Below, in pieces: positions 19,151 to 22,686 of a stretch of DNA of 22,686 nucleotides (positions within the stretch are counted from its first letter, which is position 1; every line of letters begins with the position of its first letter). The notes below the pieces were generated by a model, which did not search any database, was not told the origin of the DNA, and saw nothing but the letters and a program-made list of their open reading frames with translations. Position numbers and translations under genes: made by a program. The stretch covers positions 1 through 22,686 of the forward strand of contig JAWQRM010000436.1 in NCBI GenBank assembly GCA_033557675.1, given 5' to 3'. This stretch comes from Coptodactyla brooksi (taxonomy: Eukaryota; Arthropoda; Insecta; Coleoptera; Scarabaeidae).

Positions 19151-20100
19151 CTTAAAATAAACAAGTTGTGTAATACTTTTTGATTTATCGTTTTTAAGAT
19201 ACTATTTTTAACAGTATTTATAGCTGCAGTTGTAAATACTAAAACATATTTAAACAGCAAATAAAAAATTGGTCGGTTTACCGTTTTTTGTTCGGTTGCT
19301 AATTCTTACTTCTAGAATAGTTGAATATTCGAACTGTACAGTTTGTAGATTTGTTTATCGAAGTAGCATGAAGGAAACCTCTATTATCAACTAGTGCATC
19401 TAAAAATGTTTGGATAAGTACTATTTATCATGGGCCTTTGCCCATTAAACAATTAGCTAAGTTCTTATACACATTGTATATAAGTTAATACATTTCGGAA
19501 GGAATTGTAGCTGTTCTTTCCAATTTTATAAATTCATTTTATATAGTGGATTGGTCCATGTTTTTGTTGTATCTGTCTACAATATTTTGTCTCACACTGT
19601 TTATGTCAAGTACCTTTGTATTATCTTCTTCTCGGTTTACTTTGCGTTAGTTAAAACTTACTTTATCTGAGCGAGGTCTGACATCAAAAACTAATAATGC
19701 TAAAAAATAGGCGGAAACCAAGGGATGGGTGATGCCATCTCTGGTTTGGAACTTACACTAGGTAAAATTCAAAATTGTTTCGAAATGCATTAAGAGAAGA
19801 TAAATACAATGGACTTTACTGATTTGGGAGATTGTCAAATTCGTTTTTAATGCGTCGTCACATGAAATCTTTAAAAATGATTGTAATAAACCAAATTTAA
19901 ATCAATATTCAACCGATATACGAACTCAACAGAAACTGTAAACTCTTCTTCAATCATAGTGCTGCGAACCAAATACCAAATTTTTATGGTAACATACTTC
20001 ACTAAAGTATTTAGTTTATCCCTTTAAATCCACTGGATAACTGCAATAAAATAAAATCAACAATAATAGACCATTTTTAAAGTATTAAAGTCATCAGATA
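19151..20100. other. AT-rich noncoding stretch
   Basis: No gene or element was recognised. A small inverted repeat, TGGGCCTTTGCCCA, lies near 19430. Confidence 0.4.
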
Positions 20101-20104
20101 ACAA

Positions 20105-20151
20105 TTGTCACTAGACAAACAATTCAGAACATGCACATTGTCACTAGACAA
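20105..20151. repeat. Two copies of palindrome TTGTCACTAGACAA
   Basis: The 14-base sequence TTGTCACTAGACAA occurs at 20105-20118 and 20138-20151. It is itself an inverted repeat (TTGTC and GACAA around ACTA). Start-to-start spacing is 33 bases, about three helical turns, so both would face the same side of the helix. It lies about 520 bases upstream of the malate dehydrogenase-like start codon. A regulatory role is possible but unproven. Confidence 0.75.
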
Positions 20152-20669
20152 TAAATTGTACTACAGTACATTCCCGTACCCGTAAATTGTTTGTTTCAAA
20201 AAAGAAAATAGTGCTAAAACTAAACATCTATTTAAGAATCATAATATAAGAATTATCTAATAGTGTGCTTACAAAAGCTCACATGCGTTAATTCAAATTT
20301 CTAATATAAAGTATATTTAAGTGAAAAAAAATAATGAGGTGCGTTGTTTGGCGTTTTGACTTTAACATCATCAGATTTGCTTTAAGTATTTCCATAACTG
20401 AAGACAGATGGCAGGCTTTCATAATTGGAATCATTTAAGTACCTACCGATGTCAAAATAAATTATCCACAATTCTCTTTTGAACCTCGTTGTATTTATAG
20501 TTTTAAAAATTAACATAAAGTAAGTTAACTTGTTTAGTTCCTTTCCACTTCTACGAACGCTATTCATATTATTATGATAATATGCCAATCAATTAATCAA
20601 AACAATACGTCAGAAATCATCTCTATAAAATCGGTCGTTCAGTATTCAATCATAATTAAAATAATCAAT
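20152..20669 (+). promoter_or_regulatory. Upstream region of the MDH-like gene
   Basis: AT-rich DNA that should include the promoter and 5' UTR of the gene. TATTTATAG at 20492-20500 is a weak TATA-like candidate. An in-frame ATG at 20574 would add 32 residues of AT-driven composition (Ile- and Asn-rich) and is judged to be UTR. No clear initiator was identified. Confidence 0.3.
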
Positions 20670-21677
20670 ATGTTCCTCAAGACAACAATCAAACCGGTTT
20701 TCGATAAACATAAATCCCTCAAGTCAATGGAGAGGAGAGAATTTAAAGTTTCGGTAATCGGCGCTTGCGGACGCGTGGGTTCTCCAACGATGATGTTGTT
20801 AAAAATGAATCCCTTAGTGACTAGTTTGGTGGGAATCGATCGGAAGCGTGAAATTCTGAATATAGCGAGCGATTTGTCCCAGTTGAACTTTCCTGCTAAG
20901 GTGAGTGGATACTTGGTCGACAGTGGACTGGACGAGGTGCTTCGGGACTCAAAATTAGTAATCCAATTGGTAAATTCTGTGCCAATTACGTTTGAGACGA
21001 CTTCCGACGATATGTTCAAAGGAAACGCTGATTACATTAAAGCGCTCGCCGAATTGGCGTCCGTCACGTGTCGCGATGCTAGCTTTTTGATAGTGACCAA
21101 CCCGGTTAATTCTATGGTTCCGCTGTTTTGCAAAATGATGGAGAAAAACGGAGCGCTGAATCCCAACAAGGTGTTCGGAATGTCCAATTTGGGATCTATA
21201 AGGGCTTCGTCCTACATAGCGGATTTGAAAGGCTTGGATCCAAGAGATGTTAAGTGTCCGGTGGTTGGCGGACATTCGTCCACGACTTCCGTTCCATTAC
21301 TGTCGAAGGTAATCCCAAAAATCGATTTCACCGTAGAATCTCTAGAATTACTGGCCAAGAACATTCAAAAAATGGACACCAAGCCCATCGATTTAAAATC
21401 TCCGACCTCAGCGATGGCGACAGCCTACGCGACAGCTTCTTTGGCGGATTCCATTCTTAGAGGACTGAAGGGACAGCCGCAAATCGGGGATTGCGCATTC
21501 GTTAAGTCCAACGTTTGCGGAACCGGGTACTTCGCGACACCTTTGATCTTCGGAAGAGGCGGCATCGAGAGGAATCTGGGTCTGCCGAAATTGAACACGT
21601 TCGAGCAGAGCATGTTGCAAACCTGCATCGGCGAGTTGTCAAAAGAAATCGAAAGAGGAGAAGTAGCTTCCACGTGA
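20670..21677 (+). CDS. Mitochondrial malate dehydrogenase-like protein, probable pseudoenzyme
   Basis: A single uninterrupted exon encodes 335 residues, close to the usual 335-340 for mitochondrial malate dehydrogenase, which interconverts malate and oxaloacetate with NAD in the TCA cycle. The start chosen at 20670 gives MFLKTTIKPVFDKHKSLKSM, a basic presequence-like N terminus. Starts at 20574 and 20727 are also in frame. Visible motifs are the NAD-binding GACGRVGSP (residues 31-39), the acidic residue ending the second strand (GID, Asp57), NPVNS (144-148), LKGLDP, and GGH with the proton-relay His202. Key losses: the loop normally RKPGMTRDD is ITFETTSDD, so both substrate arginines are Ile106 and Ser112; LDIVR is LGSIR, so the catalytic Asp is Gly175. 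The third arginine (178) remains. Malate dehydrogenase activity is therefore unlikely, although the frame is clean. It may be a retrogene-derived paralog, for example a reproductive-tissue one; that is inference. Confidence 0.88.
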   Translation: MFLKTTIKPVFDKHKSLKSMERREFKVSVIGACGRVGSPTMMLLKMNPLVTSLVGIDRKREILNIASDLSQLNFPAKVSGYLVDSGLDEVLRDSKLVIQLVNSVPITFETTSDDMFKGNADYIKALAELASVTCRDASFLIVTNPVNSMVPLFCKMMEKNGALNPNKVFGMSNLGSIRASSYIADLKGLDPRDVKCPVVGGHSSTTSVPLLSKVIPKIDFTVESLELLAKNIQKMDTKPIDLKSPTSAMATAYATASLADSILRGLKGQPQIGDCAFVKSNVCGTGYFATPLIFGRGGIERNLGLPKLNTFEQSMLQTCIGELSKEIERGEVAST

Positions 21678-21830
21678 TGACGCATCAAAACGAATTTGAC
21701 GATCTGCCAAATCGATAAAGGGACAATTTTACTGAAGAAATGCCAAAGAAACTATTTTTAAACTTAGTATTATATCGTGTAATGTCTTGTAGGAACACAT
21801 AAAAAATAAACGCATATGACTAATTTATAT
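21678..21830 (+). terminator. 3' UTR and polyadenylation signal of MDH-like gene
   Basis: AATAAA at 21805-21810 lies 128 bases after the stop codon, in an AT-rich 3' UTR, so the transcript probably ends near 21825-21830. No long A tract follows, so there is no fresh retrocopy poly(A) tail. Confidence 0.65.
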
Positions 21831-21989
21831 ATTTATATAATATTAGCTTTTGTAAGAACAGCAAAATTATTCGGTAATTCTTATATTATAATCCTTAAAT
21901 ACGAGTTTGATTTACTTAACCCCTTGAGTGTAAATGACGTGTCTCGTCCGCCAAAATTTTCTGTGCAAAACTCAGCTTTTACAAATTTC
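21831..21989. other. Spacer with TTAACCCCTTG motif, copy 2
   Basis: TTAACCCCTTGAGTG at 21917-21931 resembles 16387-16397 and the ends of piggyBac-type elements. It is followed by the GC-richer phrase GACGTGTCTCGTCCGCC, a hairpin and tandem repeats, which may together be one end of a small nonautonomous element. Confidence 0.35.
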
Positions 21990-22037
21990 AACATTTGAAA
22001 TATGCGGCGCCTACGCCCGCCGCACATTTCAAATGTT
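21990..22037. repeat. 20-bp-stem hairpin
   Basis: The arms AACATTTGAAATATGCGGCG (21990-22009) and CGCCGCACATTTCAAATGTT (22018-22037) pair at 19 of 20 positions around the loop CCTACGCC. It directly precedes a 20-base tandem repeat. Confidence 0.88.
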
Positions 22038-22040
22038 TAG

Positions 22041-22100
22041 AAAGCATGCAAGAGTGCATGAAAGCATGCAAGAGTGCATGAAAGCAAGCAAGAGCGCATG
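22041..22100. repeat. Three tandem copies of a 20-base unit
   Basis: AAAGCATGCAAGAGTGCATG occurs twice exactly (22041-22060, 22061-22080) and a third time with two substitutions (22081-22100). Each exact unit contains the palindrome GCATGC. A further partial match (CATGCAAG) follows the third unit. Confidence 0.93.
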
Positions 22101-22339
22101 CAAGGGTATATATGCACACTCTATTTATTCTCCTTTTACCGATTTGATGTCACCTATTCATGTGAATCATATGAAATCATGTGAATCGAATCGAAAATAG
22201 GAACTAAAAATGATCAAAATAACACTTTATCGATTTCTACTTATTGGTGGACAAAGATGTTTTTTTTAATCGGGGTTGTCGTTTATAACAAGTTGCATTA
22301 TATCAAAAAACGGTAAAATGAAAATAAATAGAATTTTTT
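22101..22339. other. AT-rich noncoding stretch
   Basis: No gene was seen. It lies beyond the 3' side of the Tigger-type fragment (- strand). Coding similarity to the rest of that transposase is not visible here. Confidence 0.4.
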
Positions 22340-22686
22340 ATGTGTACCTGCGTTTCCAATTATCGAGCCAGCCAGTACTTGCCTTAAAATTTGGTTATTC
22401 TAATTTTTGGCCAAACTCTAATACTTTTTGTTTAATTAACTCTTCAGACGTCCGTCTCCTTGCCGATTTAAACTATTCTAAACAATGGACTTGACTAAAT
22501 TTTTATGTTGACTTTTTTAGCCTCTTAATACTTCCACCTGGACCACTACTTTCAATAGCAGTGATGATTGATTGCTTATTTTTAAAATAGTAGACACTGT
22601 ACTTGCCGGAACACCACACTTCGCAACTACAAAAATCACTCACAAAAATTTCTTAAATGCAATAACTCAAATAGGCACAGTTACGC
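22340..22686 (-). pseudogene. pogo/Tigger transposase N-terminal fragment, partial
   Basis: Reading the - strand from the right edge gives VVAKCGVPASTVSTIL, the first helix-turn-helix (CENP-B N-terminal type). After degraded sequence come RRRTSEELIKQKVLEFGQKL, a stop, then PNFKASTGWLDNWKRRYT (about 22342-22400), the end of the second helix-turn-helix (CENP-B/Tc5-type DNA-binding domain). This arrangement is that of pogo/Tigger (TIGD, Jerky-like) transposases. The catalytic DDE domain is not seen downstream (below 22340) and the true start lies outside the window. Several shifts and stops show it is dead. The + strand frame 22276-22494 is its shadow. Confidence 0.72.

Noticed and set aside
20574..20669. 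N-terminal extension of the MDH-like frame by 32 codons
   Set aside because: Composition is Ile/Asn-rich like UTR, and starting at 20670 gives the usual family length and a presequence-like N terminus.
20639..21718. Several other frames overlapping the MDH-like gene on both strands
   Set aside because: All are shadows of the 335-codon gene, which alone has family motifs.

Overview
The window looks like nuclear DNA of an insect, possibly a beetle. It is AT-rich, has no bacterial gene packing, and is full of decayed transposons of types common in insect genomes. The order-level guess is inference from the transposon families and is weak.

Only one intact protein gene is evident. It is an intronless member of the mitochondrial malate dehydrogenase family near the right end (20670-21677, + strand), with a polyadenylation signal about 130 bases downstream. 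Its fold-defining motifs are conserved. Two of the three substrate-binding arginines and the catalytic aspartate are replaced, so it reads as a pseudoenzyme or a protein with a changed function. One short exon-like segment (8610-8677, +) with good splice signals may be the first coding exon of a larger gene; I do not recognise it.

Most of the rest is a transposon graveyard. From left to right: a piggyBac transposase remnant (211-905, -); a tandem noncoding repeat (2032-2370); a mariner/Tc1-superfamily element with long terminal inverted repeats and a broken transposase (2638-4351, +), followed by a duplicated copy of its right end; a 31-bp-stem hairpin (5426-5495) just before a Penelope-like reverse transcriptase 5' fragment (5553-6042, +); a Penelope-like 3' fragment (12728-13540, +); the N-terminal half of a second DDE transposase (14917-15475, +) and the C-terminal end of apparently the same family (17690-17969, +), with a possible LINE tail and a Crypton-like recombinase fragment between them; and the N-terminal DNA-binding part of a pogo/Tigger transposase running off the right edge (22340-22686, -). 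All are interrupted by stops and frameshifts.

Between the two Penelope fragments (about 6160-12060), and again at 13690-14130 and 18480-19150, the DNA is visibly richer in GC and CpG, has no recognisable transposon coding and few repeats. It is probably old single-copy noncoding sequence, such as intron or regulatory DNA, into which the transposons inserted. No RNA genes, CRISPR arrays or operons were found. Nothing suggests that the genes here act together; the malate dehydrogenase-like gene stands alone.
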